The position numbers and the translations under genes were made by a program. DNA of 64,000 nucleotides from Acinetobacter sp. ANC 4178 (GTDB taxonomy: Bacteria; Pseudomonadota; Gammaproteobacteria; Pseudomonadales; Moraxellaceae): NCBI RefSeq assembly GCF_004331175.1, contig NZ_SJOD01000006.1, forward strand, positions 186,001 through 250,000, read 5' to 3'. A model generated the notes under the pieces. The model searched no databases, was not told the origin of the DNA, and saw only the letters and a program-made list of their open reading frames with translations. Of the stretch, positions 36,643 to 45,273 are shown piece by piece; position 1 is the stretch's first letter, and each line of letters starts with the position of its first letter.

Positions 36643-38520
36643 TCAGATTTCAATTTGACTGCCCAACTCCACCACACGATTCGGTGGAATTTGGTAAAAG
36701 TCGCTGACTGGGCTGGTGTTGCGCTGCATTGAAATAAACAACTTTTCACGCCACGGCGCCAAGCCATCCCCGACAGTACTAATAATACGTTCACGCGAAA
36801 CAAAGAAGCTGATTTGCATTAAATTGTATTCGAGTTCTATCGCTTGATAGACCGCTTCCAATGCCATTGGAATATTCATTTCATCTTTAAAGCCGTAGAA
36901 CAATTCTACGCGATAAAAATGCTGATTCATGGTTTCCACATGGAATCGATCTTGGTCTGCAACATAAGGCACATCCTGAATTTTTACGGTCAGAATGATG
37001 TTCTTTTGATGTAAGACCTTATTGTGCTTCATGTTGTGTAACATGGCATGTGGCACAACAGTTGGGGTCCCTGTTAGGAAGACCGCCTCACCTTCGACCC
37101 AGTTTGCCTGCTCACCAATACTCTGCACAAATAAATCGAGCGGAAGCGTATCTTGTTGTAACTTGGAAAAAGTCAGTTCACGACCATCTTTCCACGTCAT
37201 TAAGAGCAGAAATGCAATCCCGCCAATCAATAACGGCACCCAACCACCGGACAGAACTTTGAGCGAAGTGGCGCTCACTAGAACCAAATCCAGCAATAGA
37301 AATGGTGTAATCAGTAATGCTAGTTTTGGCTTACTCCATTTCCATGTATATCGAATAAACACTGCGATCAATAAGGTATCGCAGAACATGGTCATGGTCA
37401 CAGCCAAACCGTAAGCATGGGATAAACGCGAACTGGTTTGGAAGATGAGAATTAAAACAATAATCGCTGCGAGCAAAATCCAGTTCAGTAAAGGTACATA
37501 AATCTGCCCTTGTTCCGAATCTGAAGTGTGCTTAATGCTTAAACGTGGCAGATACCCCAATTGAATGGCTTGGCGTGCCAAGGAAAACACCCCTGAAATC
37601 ACCGCTTGAGAGGCAATAACCGCAGCCATGGTTGCCAAGAAAATCATTGGGTACAGCGCCCATTCTGGCACCAATAAATAAAATGGATTTTCAATGGCAT
37701 TCGGATCACGCAGTAATAATGCGCCTTGCCCTGCATAGTTAAGCAATAAACAAGGTAAAACCACCACAAACCATGCCAAACGAATTGGAACAGGTCCGAA
37801 ATGCCCCATATCGGCATATAAAGCTTCACCACCTGTTACGGTTAACACCACCGCACCCATGATAAAAAATGCCATCATCGGGTTAGTAATAATAAAGTGG
37901 ATGGCCCAATGCGGACTCAGCATCCCCAAAACCAAAGGGGTTTGAATAATGCTAGAGATACCTAATAGTCCAAGGGCAAAAAACCATAATAAGGTGAGTG
38001 GGCCAAAAAACTTACCAACAAAAGCTGTGCCATATTTTTGCATCACAAACAAAGCGGTCACGATACTAATGGCAATGGGCACAATATAAGGATCTAGTGC
38101 ATCGGTTGCGATGGACAAGCCTTCGACTGCGGACAACACTGAAATGGCAGGGGTAATAATGCCATCACCAAAAAACAGCGAGGCACCAATAAAGCCAATG
38201 GCAATCAATAATAATTTTTTGCGATCACTAAAATTGGTATTGCGTAAATTCAGGGCAAGCAAAGCCATAATGCCGCCCTCACCATTGTTATCTGCACGCA
38301 TGACAATTGCGACATATTTGATGGTAATGACCAATGTCATTGTCCAAAAGATAATCGACAAAATACCCAAAACATTCTCGGGGTTAATCACTAATCCATG
38401 CGCAGCATGAAAAGATTCTTTAAGTGCGTAGAGTGGACTGGTTCCGATATCCCCAAACACAACCCCTAATGCTGCCAAGGTAATCGCAGGCAATGCGGCT
38501 TTTTTTGCAGAACTTTGCAT
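36643..38520 (-). CDS. kup: KUP/Trk-D type potassium uptake protein
   Basis: Inner-membrane potassium/proton symporter of 625 residues with 12 membrane helices. The signature [21 protein letters not shown] is at about residues 16-36. Other recognisable parts are [43 protein letters not shown] and [19 protein letters not shown]. The hydrophilic C-terminal domain carries [27 protein letters not shown] 38520 was selected because homology begins at [15 protein letters not shown]; a start at 38544 adds eight residues. It ends just left of the island. Confidence 0.94.
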   Translation of the reverse strand: MQSSAKKAALPAITLAALGVVFGDIGTSPLYALKESFHAAHGLVINPENVLGILSIIFWTMTLVITIKYVAIVMRADNNGEGGIMALLALNLRNTNFSDRKKLLLIAIGFIGASLFFGDGIITPAISVLSAVEGLSIATDALDPYIVPIAISIVTALFVMQKYGTAFVGKFFGPLTLLWFFALGLLGISSIIQTPLVLGMLSPHWAIHFIITNPMMAFFIMGAVVLTVTGGEALYADMGHFGPVPIRLAWFVVVLPCLLLNYAGQGALLLRDPNAIENPFYLLVPEWALYPMIFLATMAAVIASQAVISGVFSLARQAIQLGYLPRLSIKHTSDSEQGQIYVPLLNWILLAAIIVLILIFQTSSRLSHAYGLAVTMTMFCDTLLIAVFIRYTWKWSKPKLALLITPFLLLDLVLVSATSLKVLSGGWVPLLIGGIAFLLLMTWKDGRELTFSKLQQDTLPLDLFVQSIGEQANWVEGEAVFLTGTPTVVPHAMLHNMKHNKVLHQKNIILTVKIQDVPYVADQDRFHVETMNQHFYRVELFYGFKDEMNIPMALEAVYQAIELEYNLMQISFFVSRERIISTVGDGLAPWREKLFISMQRNTSPVSDFYQIPPNRVVELGSQIEI

Positions 38521-38602
38521 AAGCTTGTCTTCAATTATCGACACTATTTTTGCGAATCATATCATTGAGCTAAAACTTTTGCTCGAATTCAATTGTTTCA
38601 CC

Positions 38603-38631
38603 TTGTCGATGGCTATGTTTTTCGATATTAT
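38603..38631 (+). promoter_or_regulatory. Promoter of tRNA-Ser(GGA)
   Basis: TTGTCG (38603-38608), a 17-bp spacer, TATTAT (38626-38631), then ten bases to the tRNA. Confidence 0.75.
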
Positions 38632-38641
38632 CCTCCGCCAT

Positions 38642-38732
38642 GGTGAAGTGTCCGAGTGGCTGAAGGAGCACGCCTGGAAAGTGTGTAAACGTTTATAGCG
38701 TTTCGAGGGTTCGAATCCCTCTTTCACCGCCA
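38642..38732 (+). tRNA. tRNA-Ser (GGA), island integration site
   Basis: 91 nt from GGTGAAGTGTCCGAG to CTTTCACCGCCA, with a long variable arm (GTAAACGTTTATAGCGTTTC), anticodon loop CTGGAAA giving GGA, T-arm GGGTTCGAATCCC and an encoded CCA. The integrase gene begins 186 bp beyond it, and a diverged copy of its 3' end occurs near 58760. Confidence 0.97.
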
Positions 38733-38747
38733 AATTTAATTCTTATG
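38713..38747 (+). other. Left attachment region (attL) in tRNA-Ser 3' end
   Basis: The tRNA tail plus flank (AATCCCTCTTTCACCGCCAA then ATTTAATTCTTATG) recurs in diverged form at 58759-58790 (ATTCCCTCTTTCGCCAA then ATTCAATTCTTATG). The longest uninterrupted shared string in the tRNA part is TCCCTCTTTC. The exact crossover cannot be fixed. Confidence 0.6.
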
Positions 38748-38763
38748 CAGTCCCATAAGATCT

Positions 38764-38800
38764 AAAAAGGCTTAAACTGTAACGGTTTAAGCCTTTTTTA
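38764..38800 (+). terminator. Terminator after tRNA-Ser
   Basis: AAAAAGGCTTAAAC/GTTTAAGCCTTTTT stem with a seven-base loop. A diverged copy occurs at about 58805-58840 in the right-end repeat. Confidence 0.85.
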
Positions 38801-38844
38801 TGTCCAATCATATCTAACAGCATCTATTGAAATCCTGTATATAT

Positions 38845-38894
38845 TGGGGGTATAAATGGGGGTAAGTATTTATACCCCTATTTTTATACCCCCA
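38845..38894. promoter_or_regulatory. Left-end arm-type integrase sites
   Basis: TGGGGGTA at 38845-38852 and 38857-38864 (12-bp period), then inverted TACCCCTA (38873-38880) and TACCCCCA (38887-38894). The same 12-bp TGGGGGTA pair occurs at 58681-58700 at the island's other end. These probably bind the integrase N-terminal domain or an excisionase, and they overlap the integrase promoter. Confidence 0.65.
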
Positions 38895-38917
38895 AATACA
38901 CTCTAGGACATGCTGTC

Positions 38918-40087
38918 ATGCTTACAGATGTAAAAATAAGAAAGATCAAACCATTAGAAAAGAAAACACGATATTCTGATGAGAAAGGTATGTACTTAGA
39001 AGTCACACCTTCAGGTGGTATGTATTGGCGGATGAAATTTCGATTTCATGGCAAAGAAAATATTTTCAGTATTGGTACATATCCTGAAACCTCACTTGCA
39101 CAGGCACGCCGTACTAGAGATGAAGCTCGATTAAAGCTTAAAGATGGGATTAATCCCAATGAAGAAAAAAAGCAGAAAAAACAACAAGCCGATGAAAGTA
39201 TTCTTTTCAAAGCACTTGCTATGGAATGGATGGAAGATCGTAAGCCCGTCATTAAAGAAGGCACATATTTACGTGACTTATCTGTATTTGAAAAAGATCT
39301 TTTCCCAGCATTAGGACATATGCCTATTGATCAGATTAAAGGTAAAGATGTCCTTGCTTGTGCTAAACAAATTGAAGCTCGTGGTGCTCAAGAGATGGCA
39401 AAGCGCTCTATTCCTTTAGCTGGGCGTATCTTCCGTTATGCCATTCGTAAGGACCTGATTGAAAATGACCCTACCCCTCACCTTCAAGAAGCACTCAAGC
39501 CTCGTAAAGTAAAACATATGGCTCGCTTAGATATTTCTGAGTTCCCACCTTTCTTAGAGCGTATGGATCGTTATCACGGCAATATCCTTGTTAAGACAGC
39601 TTTACAGTTCATGACACTCACTTTCGTAAGAACTGCAGAGCTCATTAACATGGAATGGAATGAGATTGATTTTGATAATCAGTTATGGAGAATTCCTGCA
39701 TATAAGATGAAAATGGCTCTACCTCATATTGTTCCTTTATCAAGACAAGCTATTGAACTCATTAAAGGCTTACAGCCTCTCACAGGTAACAAGCAATTTG
39801 TTTTTTATAATCACAGTTCTGCAAAACCACTAAGTAATAATGCTCTGTTAAGTGCCATTCGAACGATGGGCTACACAGGTAAAATGACGGGGCATGGATT
39901 TCGTGGACTCGCATCTACAACCCTACATGAGCAAGGCTATATGCATGATGCAATTGAAATACAGTTAGCGCACACAGTTGGTAACGCTGTATCTCAAGCG
40001 TATAACCATGCGCAGCATCTAGAATACAGAACAAAAATGATGCAGGAGTGGGCTGATTTTATTGATAATTTGAGGGGGAAAGTATGA
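38918..40087 (+). CDS. P4-type tyrosine integrase
   Basis: Site-specific recombinase of 389 residues. The N-terminal DUF4102-type arm-binding domain is LTDVKIRKIKPLEKKTRYSDEKGMYLEVTPSGGMYWRMKFRFHGKENIFSIGTYPETSLAQARRTRDEA; a SAM-like core-binding domain follows. The catalytic domain shows the first Arg (LTFVRTAELINMEW), the H-x-x-R box (MTGHGFRGLASTTLHEQGY), the later His (QLAHTVG) and the Tyr in QAYNHAQHLEYR. All catalytic residues are present, so it may still be active. It is placed next to the tRNA as expected for this family. Confidence 0.95.
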   Translation: MLTDVKIRKIKPLEKKTRYSDEKGMYLEVTPSGGMYWRMKFRFHGKENIFSIGTYPETSLAQARRTRDEARLKLKDGINPNEEKKQKKQQADESILFKALAMEWMEDRKPVIKEGTYLRDLSVFEKDLFPALGHMPIDQIKGKDVLACAKQIEARGAQEMAKRSIPLAGRIFRYAIRKDLIENDPTPHLQEALKPRKVKHMARLDISEFPPFLERMDRYHGNILVKTALQFMTLTFVRTAELINMEWNEIDFDNQLWRIPAYKMKMALPHIVPLSRQAIELIKGLQPLTGNKQFVFYNHSSAKPLSNNALLSAIRTMGYTGKMTGHGFRGLASTTLHEQGYMHDAIEIQLAHTVGNAVSQAYNHAQHLEYRTKMMQEWADFIDNLRGKV

Positions 40088-40279
40088 CTTTATTACAATT
40101 CAAATACCCGTATAACTCAAAAATAATATTTTAATTAATGTGTTAGAAACTTATTGCGAATAAAGATTTGATAACGTGCTTTTCTATTACATCTCTAATA
40201 AGCTTCATGTTTCTTTTTGTTAAGAAGCTGATTCTCTGCTAAAGTGCGTAAATAATATTCATTACTAAAGTAAAATTTG

Positions 40280-41716
40280 ATGGAAAACATATCTGAAAAT
40301 ATAAATAAATTATTATCTTTTATTCAGCCAGTACGTCTAAGAAAAACATCTAAAGTCTCTGAAACTCTTTTAGAAGCAACAGAAAGTGATAAAGGACGCG
40401 TCATCAATTCACCAGCTTTTCGCCGACTACAACAAAAAGCTCAAGTATTCCCTTTAGAAGCAAATGCATCTGTCAGGAGCAGACTAACACATTCTATTGA
40501 AGTTGCTCATATCGGTTGCTATATTGCCCAAGAAATTCTTTATAAAATCCAGAAGGAATATAAAGTAGAAGGCTTAGACTTTGAAAAGATGACATCTTTT
40601 GTAAATACAGTTGAAACAGCTTGCTTGTTACATGATATTGGCAACCCTCCATTTGGACATTTAGGTGAAGCTGCAATTAGGCAATGGTTTAAAAAACAAA
40701 TTGATAATTATAAAAATAACCTAGGCCAATGCATGTTTAAAGAGTTATCTAGCAATATTAATAACCTAGATCTTCATAAATTTGATGGTAATCCTCAAGG
40801 TTTCCGCTTAATAAGATTATTAAGTGGAAATGATGAATTCGGTTTAAACTTAACGTGCTCTTTACTTTTATCAACAGTTAAGTACCCATATACCATTGAT
40901 AAAATACAAAATAATGAAAAAATTGGAATTTTTAAGCTTTGCTATCCAAGCTATCAAGAAGCCTGTAAAAAAATCAATTGGCCGGAAGGAAAACACTTCC
41001 CACTTAAAAATATTATGGATACAGCTGATTTTATTGCCTATTCGATGAGTGATCTAGAAGATGCTATTGAGAAACAGATTGTCACAGAGAAACAAATTAT
41101 TAGTCATTTCATTGAGTTCTTTAACAGAAATAAAGAAATTGATGCCAGCTCAATATTTAACGTAGACAAATTAAGTCATGAACAACTTAATTTTTTAAAG
41201 TTTAAAACGTGTATTATAAATACTGCCGCAAAAGAAGCTGCCACAAAATTTTGTTCAAATTTAAGCTCATTATTAGATGGGACAGATAATATAGAGCTTA
41301 TAGAGAAAAATACAGACATCCATAAAATTCTAGATGAAGTATTCGATTATGCTAAGAAAAATATCTACTGCCATGAGTCAGCTGAAAAAATTGAACTCGC
41401 AGGGCGAAATATTATACAAGGCCTTTTAAATCACTGCGAAATTTTGATGTGCTTATCTGAAGATAAATTCAATTGTTTACTTAAATACCCTGAAAAAAGC
41501 ATGCTCTCCCCTAAAAAGTTAGGGCTCGACTTTGAATTGCGTCTATTAAGACGCTTGCCAAAGAATCATATTAAGAAATATATTCTATCAGTGGAAGCAG
41601 ACCCATCAAATGAAATCATTTATAGAGCACACTTAATCGTCGATTATATTTCAGGAATGACCGATGATTTTGCCTTAGAAATGTATCAGTTATTAGAAGG
41701 CATCAGAATTCAATGA
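40280..41716 (+). CDS. dGTPase-like HD-domain triphosphohydrolase
   Basis: 478 residues. Family: deoxyguanosinetriphosphate triphosphohydrolase, which cleaves dNTP, often dGTP, to deoxynucleoside and triphosphate. Motifs: RRLQQKAQVFPLEANASVRSRLTHSIEVAHIG, the HD pair TACLLHDIGNPPFGHLGEAAI, and the downstream Asp in LKNIMDTADFIAYSMSDLEDAI. Several dGTPases protect bacteria from phage by draining dNTPs. ATG 40280 was taken (a TTG one codon earlier is unlikely). The stop overlaps the next start by four bases (ATGA). Its island location and the following genes suggest a defence role, which is inference. Confidence 0.88.
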   Translation: MENISENINKLLSFIQPVRLRKTSKVSETLLEATESDKGRVINSPAFRRLQQKAQVFPLEANASVRSRLTHSIEVAHIGCYIAQEILYKIQKEYKVEGLDFEKMTSFVNTVETACLLHDIGNPPFGHLGEAAIRQWFKKQIDNYKNNLGQCMFKELSSNINNLDLHKFDGNPQGFRLIRLLSGNDEFGLNLTCSLLLSTVKYPYTIDKIQNNEKIGIFKLCYPSYQEACKKINWPEGKHFPLKNIMDTADFIAYSMSDLEDAIEKQIVTEKQIISHFIEFFNRNKEIDASSIFNVDKLSHEQLNFLKFKTCIINTAAKEAATKFCSNLSSLLDGTDNIELIEKNTDIHKILDEVFDYAKKNIYCHESAEKIELAGRNIIQGLLNHCEILMCLSEDKFNCLLKYPEKSMLSPKKLGLDFELRLLRRLPKNHIKKYILSVEADPSNEIIYRAHLIVDYISGMTDDFALEMYQLLEGIRIQ

Positions 41717-42285
41717 TTAATACAGATCACCCTTATTTTTTCATTAACAGTCTTTTAGATAGTGAATCGACATATTCACTATCTAAATATACTTATCTAC
41801 CCGATTCTTTATCTGATGATAGAATTATTAATACTATATCAGGTGAAAATTTTTCAATAGATTATGTTAACTCCATATTGAAAAGTTTAAAAGAAGATCA
41901 AGAACTTGCATTCCATTCTTTAGTTAAAACCAAAAGTAGGAAAATATACCATATTCCAATGATAGATTTTGCTACCTCAAGGTTAGATAGAGAGGTTTAT
42001 TATCGGTTAAAAAATTTTATAGATTACAAGATACTTTCAGATATGACATTTTATAGCACAGGTAACTCATTTCATGCTTATTCGTCTAAACTTTTAACCC
42101 ATAAAGAATGGCTTAAATTTATGGGATCATTATTATTGGTCAACCCATCAAACTCATCCTTAAAAATTATTGATAATAGATGGATTGGGCATCGTATAAT
42201 GAGCGGATTTTCCTCATTAAGATGGTCAAACAATTCTGGAATATATAAAACCCTTCCAAAGAAAACCACTTTTGACTTACTTTAA
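41713..42285 (+). CDS. Small protein with archaeo-eukaryotic primase (AEP)-like motifs
   Basis: 190 residues, coupled to the dGTPase gene by an ATGA overlap. Three spaced motifs resemble AEP/PrimPol enzymes: a hydrophobic strand ending in Asp (IPMIDFA, D85), S-x-G-x-x-x-H (STGNSFHAY, H121), and D154 followed by IGHRIMSGFSSLRWSNNSG, which recalls the nucleotide-binding strand of PrimPols. Motif I has only one Asp (DFA rather than DxD), so catalytic activity is doubtful. It may be a nucleotide sensor or a minimal primase. The assignment is by eye only; a structure prediction would decide it. Confidence 0.4.
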   Translation: MINTDHPYFFINSLLDSESTYSLSKYTYLPDSLSDDRIINTISGENFSIDYVNSILKSLKEDQELAFHSLVKTKSRKIYHIPMIDFATSRLDREVYYRLKNFIDYKILSDMTFYSTGNSFHAYSSKLLTHKEWLKFMGSLLLVNPSNSSLKIIDNRWIGHRIMSGFSSLRWSNNSGIYKTLPKKTTFDLL

Positions 42286-42402
42286 TTCAAAATAATTAAC
42301 AACCATCCCAAACTATAGCCAGTTGGTTATACTCAAAATTTTTAAAAAAAATAGAGTCTATAATCATCGTTTTATAAACTATGAAAATTTAACACCTTGC
42401 TT

Positions 42403-42454
42403 TACAAGAAATAAATAATTAAACTAAAATTTAAATAATTTTTATACAAGAAAT
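42403..42454. promoter_or_regulatory. Direct repeat TACAAGAAAT upstream of the Gly-rich protein gene
   Basis: TACAAGAAAT occurs at 42403-42412 and 42445-42454, 42 bp apart (four turns), in an AT-rich 185-bp gap. This gap separates the dGTPase/AEP-like pair from the next four genes, so it may hold a second promoter and its operator. Confidence 0.4.
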
Positions 42455-42470
42455 CAAAGGGTAACGTAAT

Positions 42471-42794
42471 ATGTCAGGTTCAGGTGGTGGGGGCGGAACG
42501 CCAATTCCAGATTTCCAATCTTGTGAAGATTTAACAATTAATGTTCAACTCAGCTCACCCAAAGAAGCTATCGTTTCAAAATTAACAGAAGGTGATATTT
42601 TAAGAATTGGCTTTGAATCAAATAATATCACTACTGTATATGCTTTCTATGAGGATGATATTGCTGGCGGTATTGCTGCCCCAGTTATAGGAAAATTACG
42701 TGAATGCTTACGTAGTGGCACGAAATATCAAGGAAGAGTATTAGTAGTCAATCAAGGACAAGTGCGAGTTAAAATAACAGCAATTAAACACTAA
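42471..42794 (+). CDS. Small protein with N-terminal glycine tail, defence-island associated
   Basis: 107 residues. It begins MSGSGGGGGTPIPDFQSCEDLTINVQLSSPKEAIVSKLTEGDILRIG, then an all-beta-looking region with AGGIAAPVIGKLRECLRSGTKYQGRVLVVNQGQVRVKI. I recall a family of short proteins with the same plan (Gly-rich tail, two Cys, 'LSSPK..VV..L..GD.L') beside nucleotide-processing genes, but no function is known to me. The flexible N-terminus could be a handle for modification or a tether. AGGG lies about eight bases before the start; the next gene starts 14 bases after the stop. Confidence 0.6.
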   Translation: MSGSGGGGGTPIPDFQSCEDLTINVQLSSPKEAIVSKLTEGDILRIGFESNNITTVYAFYEDDIAGGIAAPVIGKLRECLRSGTKYQGRVLVVNQGQVRVKITAIKH

Positions 42795-42808
42795 AAAAGG
42801 AGCCACTT

Positions 42809-44014
42809 ATGATAACTATTACAGGCGGAATATATGAAGAATATTGTATGCATCCTTATAGATATAATATTTTTGGTTCAGGAGGAAGAGCTGCTTCTGC
42901 AATTGCAGCTATGAAGGGAGAAGTTAAGTTAACCACGTATTGCTCTAAAAACATACAAGAAGTTATTCAAGCCCGTGCTGAACTGGAGGGCTTCGAATTA
43001 AGTATTATTAATATTCCAGTAAATACTAAATTTCATTATACTCATGCTCTTGCTAAGCCCTTAATTTACAATAGAACTACTAATAATCCTCCACTGGAAA
43101 TTAAAGAAAAAAACGTTATTAGATTTGGATTCTTGGAAGGTACGGCTATCATAGACAGTGAATATGCTGTTTACGATCCTCAAAATGTAGCCTCAGTAGA
43201 ACTTTTCCATGCAAATGGATCTAAAGCTAAACACCTAGCGATTTTACTTAATCAGTATGAAGCAAAATCATTATTACAGATTGATGATACTAATGAGTTA
43301 CTTAGGAAAATTGCTGTATCTCAACAAGCTGAGGTAGTTATATTAAAAAAAGGACCTGATGGATGTCTGGTTTACGACCATAAGCTTGATGAGATCAAGC
43401 ATGTGCCAGCCTTTAGTACGAACAAGGTATCAAAAATAGGTTCTGGAGATAATTTTGTTGCCCATTTTGGATATGCTTGGATGGAACAAAAAAAGAGTGC
43501 TTATGAAGCAGCTCTACAAGCTTCTAAAGCAACTGCATATTATTGTGAAACGGAAGGATTTATTACACCAGAACGTTTAAACAAATATTCACCCTCTCCT
43601 ATCATTCTTTCTGAACAATTTAAAAAAGGTTGTAAACCCAAGGTTTATCTTGCTGGCCCCTTTTTTACTCTTGCACAACTATGGTTAATTGAGGAAGCGA
43701 GGAAAAACTTACAAGATCTTGGCCTAGAGGTTTTTTCTCCCTATCATGATGTAGGCAAAGGTAATGCTGAAGATGTGGTAGATAAAGATCTTGAAGGCAT
43801 ACATAAATGTGATCTTTTATTCGCCATAGCTGACGGTATGGACTCAGGCACAATTTATGAGATTGGATACGCTAGAGCAATTAACAAACCTGTTGTAGTC
43901 TATGCAGAAAATGAAAGTGAAGAAAACCTTAAAATGATGGAAGGATCAGATTGCAAAATTATTAAGGATTACGTTACCGCTATTTATCATACTCTTTGGA
44001 CGGCAATCACTTAA
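42809..44014 (+). CDS. PfkB-type kinase fused to nucleoside 2-deoxyribosyltransferase-like domain
   Basis: 401 residues, two domains. Residues ~1-270 are a ribokinase/PfkB fold: EVVILKKGPDGCLVYD and the catalytic loop VSKIGSGDNFVAHFGYAWMEQKK (G-x-G-D). Residues ~280-401 are a nucleoside 2-deoxyribosyltransferase fold: PKVYLAGPFFTLAQLWLIEEARKNLQDLGLEVFSPYHDVG, then CDLLFAIADGMDSGTIYEIGYARAINKPVVVYAEN with the expected Asp/Glu set. The fusion suggests that a (deoxy)nucleoside has its base exchanged and is then phosphorylated, or that a nucleotide signal is sensed. AGGAG precedes ATG 42809. The stop overlaps the QueC-like start (TAATG). Confidence 0.82.
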   Translation: MITITGGIYEEYCMHPYRYNIFGSGGRAASAIAAMKGEVKLTTYCSKNIQEVIQARAELEGFELSIINIPVNTKFHYTHALAKPLIYNRTTNNPPLEIKEKNVIRFGFLEGTAIIDSEYAVYDPQNVASVELFHANGSKAKHLAILLNQYEAKSLLQIDDTNELLRKIAVSQQAEVVILKKGPDGCLVYDHKLDEIKHVPAFSTNKVSKIGSGDNFVAHFGYAWMEQKKSAYEAALQASKATAYYCETEGFITPERLNKYSPSPIILSEQFKKGCKPKVYLAGPFFTLAQLWLIEEARKNLQDLGLEVFSPYHDVGKGNAEDVVDKDLEGIHKCDLLFAIADGMDSGTIYEIGYARAINKPVVVYAENESEENLKMMEGSDCKIIKDYVTAIYHTLWTAIT

Positions 44015-44619
44015 TGAAATCTGTATTATTACTCTCTGGTGGCATGGATTCTACAGCAATAGCATGGTGGAAAAGACCAGATTATGCATTAACAATAGAC
44101 TACGGGCAGCTTGCAGCAAAAGCTGAGATAGCTGCTTCACAATCCATATGTAGATATTTGAATATTCCGCACGAAATATTAACTGTTGATTGTAGAAATA
44201 TTGGTTCAGGAGATATGGCTGGTACTATTGAGAGTCAACATGCACCCGCTTCCGATTGGTGGCCTTATAGAAATCAACTCTTAATTACTCTAGCTGGCAT
44301 GAAGATGCTCCCTTTTAATATCTCCAAGATTTTAATCGGAACAGTTAAAACTGATAACGGCCATACAGATGGCTCTCATGAATTTATTGATGCAATGAAT
44401 CAGCTAATGTTCCTGCAAGAGGGCCGTATAACTGTAGAAGCTCCTGCTATCAACCTATCGACTAAAGAACTTATTCAATTATCTAATATTCCTGCTGAAT
44501 TGTTAGCATGGTCTCATAGTTGTCATAAATCTGAGGTGACCTGTGGTAATTGCCGTGGCTGTAATAAATATTTTGAGATATTCGAGCAAGTAGGCTATGA
44601 CTTGGGTAAACTTGGGTAA
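44014..44619 (+). CDS. QueC-like ATP-pyrophosphatase (7-cyano-7-deazaguanine synthase family)
   Basis: 201 residues from ATG 44014 (TAATG overlap). The PP-loop is VLLLSGGMDSTAIAWW (SGGMDS at residues 8-13), followed by YALTIDYGQLAAKAEIAAS and the family motif FIDAMNQLMFLQ. The C-terminal zinc site is SHSCHKSEVTCGNCRGCNK (C...CxxCxxC). QueC makes preQ0 from CDG and ammonia. None of the other preQ0 genes (folE, queD, queE) are here, so this is an orphan defence-type paralogue, as in Qat systems and type IV CBASS, where I recall it modifying protein rather than a free base. Confidence 0.85.
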   Translation: MKSVLLLSGGMDSTAIAWWKRPDYALTIDYGQLAAKAEIAASQSICRYLNIPHEILTVDCRNIGSGDMAGTIESQHAPASDWWPYRNQLLITLAGMKMLPFNISKILIGTVKTDNGHTDGSHEFIDAMNQLMFLQEGRITVEAPAINLSTKELIQLSNIPAELLAWSHSCHKSEVTCGNCRGCNKYFEIFEQVGYDLGKLG

Positions 44620-45271
44620 TCCTGTTCCTAAACAGAAAGTTGATAAGTATATTCCTTATAAGTGGGATCTTAGTAATAAATCCATCAGGTTAGATGAGCC
44701 TGAGATTTTTACGCCAATTCCATTTACACAAGTTATGTTTGAACGGAAGTCACAAAGATCTTTTAAACTCGTTTCAATTGATCATTTATCACATCTTCTC
44801 TGGCTTACTAATCGAGTTAAAGATTGTATTGATTCAACTATGGGCTTTCCTATAACTTTAAGGCCAGTTCCTTCGGCTGGTGCAATTCACCCTATTCATA
44901 TTCTTATAAACTCACCATATACTGATATCTGGTGGAGATATGACCCTTTTTGTCATAGCCTTTGGCCCGTTAATAAGGAAAATAAATATTTTATAAACGT
45001 TAGAAGAGACTGTGAAAAAATATTAAATTGTAATTCAGCCAGTTTAATACTCTTGATTGCGGAACCACAAAAAACTTTATCAAAATATACCGATGGAGCC
45101 AGTTTAGTTTGGCGTGATGCTGGAGTTCTATTAGGAAACTTAGCATTAGTAGCTAGTTATTTAAATATCAATTTTTGCCCAATTGGAGCTCTCTTACCAA
45201 CAGAAATTGATGAAAAAAAACAATTAGTTACTGTAGGAATGGCAGTCTTAGATGCAATTAAAATTAACTGA
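44597..45271 (+). CDS. SagB/ThcOx-type nitroreductase-family protein
   Basis: 224 residues, overlapping the QueC-like gene by 23 bases in another frame. FMN-dependent nitroreductase features: FERKSQRSFKLVSIDHLSHLLW, RPVPSAGAIHPIHILI (the PSAGAxHP motif of SagB-type peptide dehydrogenases), SLVWRDAGVLLGNLALVASYLNINFCPIGAL. SagB enzymes oxidise azolines in peptides, while others reduce nitro or quinone groups. Next to a QueC-like enzyme and a Gly-tailed small protein, oxidation or reduction of a modified peptide or base is possible but unproven. It ends 2 bp from the convergent OGG-like gene with no terminator between. Confidence 0.8.
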   Translation: MTWVNLGNPVPKQKVDKYIPYKWDLSNKSIRLDEPEIFTPIPFTQVMFERKSQRSFKLVSIDHLSHLLWLTNRVKDCIDSTMGFPITLRPVPSAGAIHPIHILINSPYTDIWWRYDPFCHSLWPVNKENKYFINVRRDCEKILNCNSASLILLIAEPQKTLSKYTDGASLVWRDAGVLLGNLALVASYLNINFCPIGALLPTEIDEKKQLVTVGMAVLDAIKIN

Positions 45272-45273
45272 AA

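Noticed and set aside
44014..44619. Normal queuosine (preQ0) biosynthesis gene
   Set aside because: No folE, queD, queE or tgt nearby and the gene is embedded in island cargo; a defence-type paralogue fits better.
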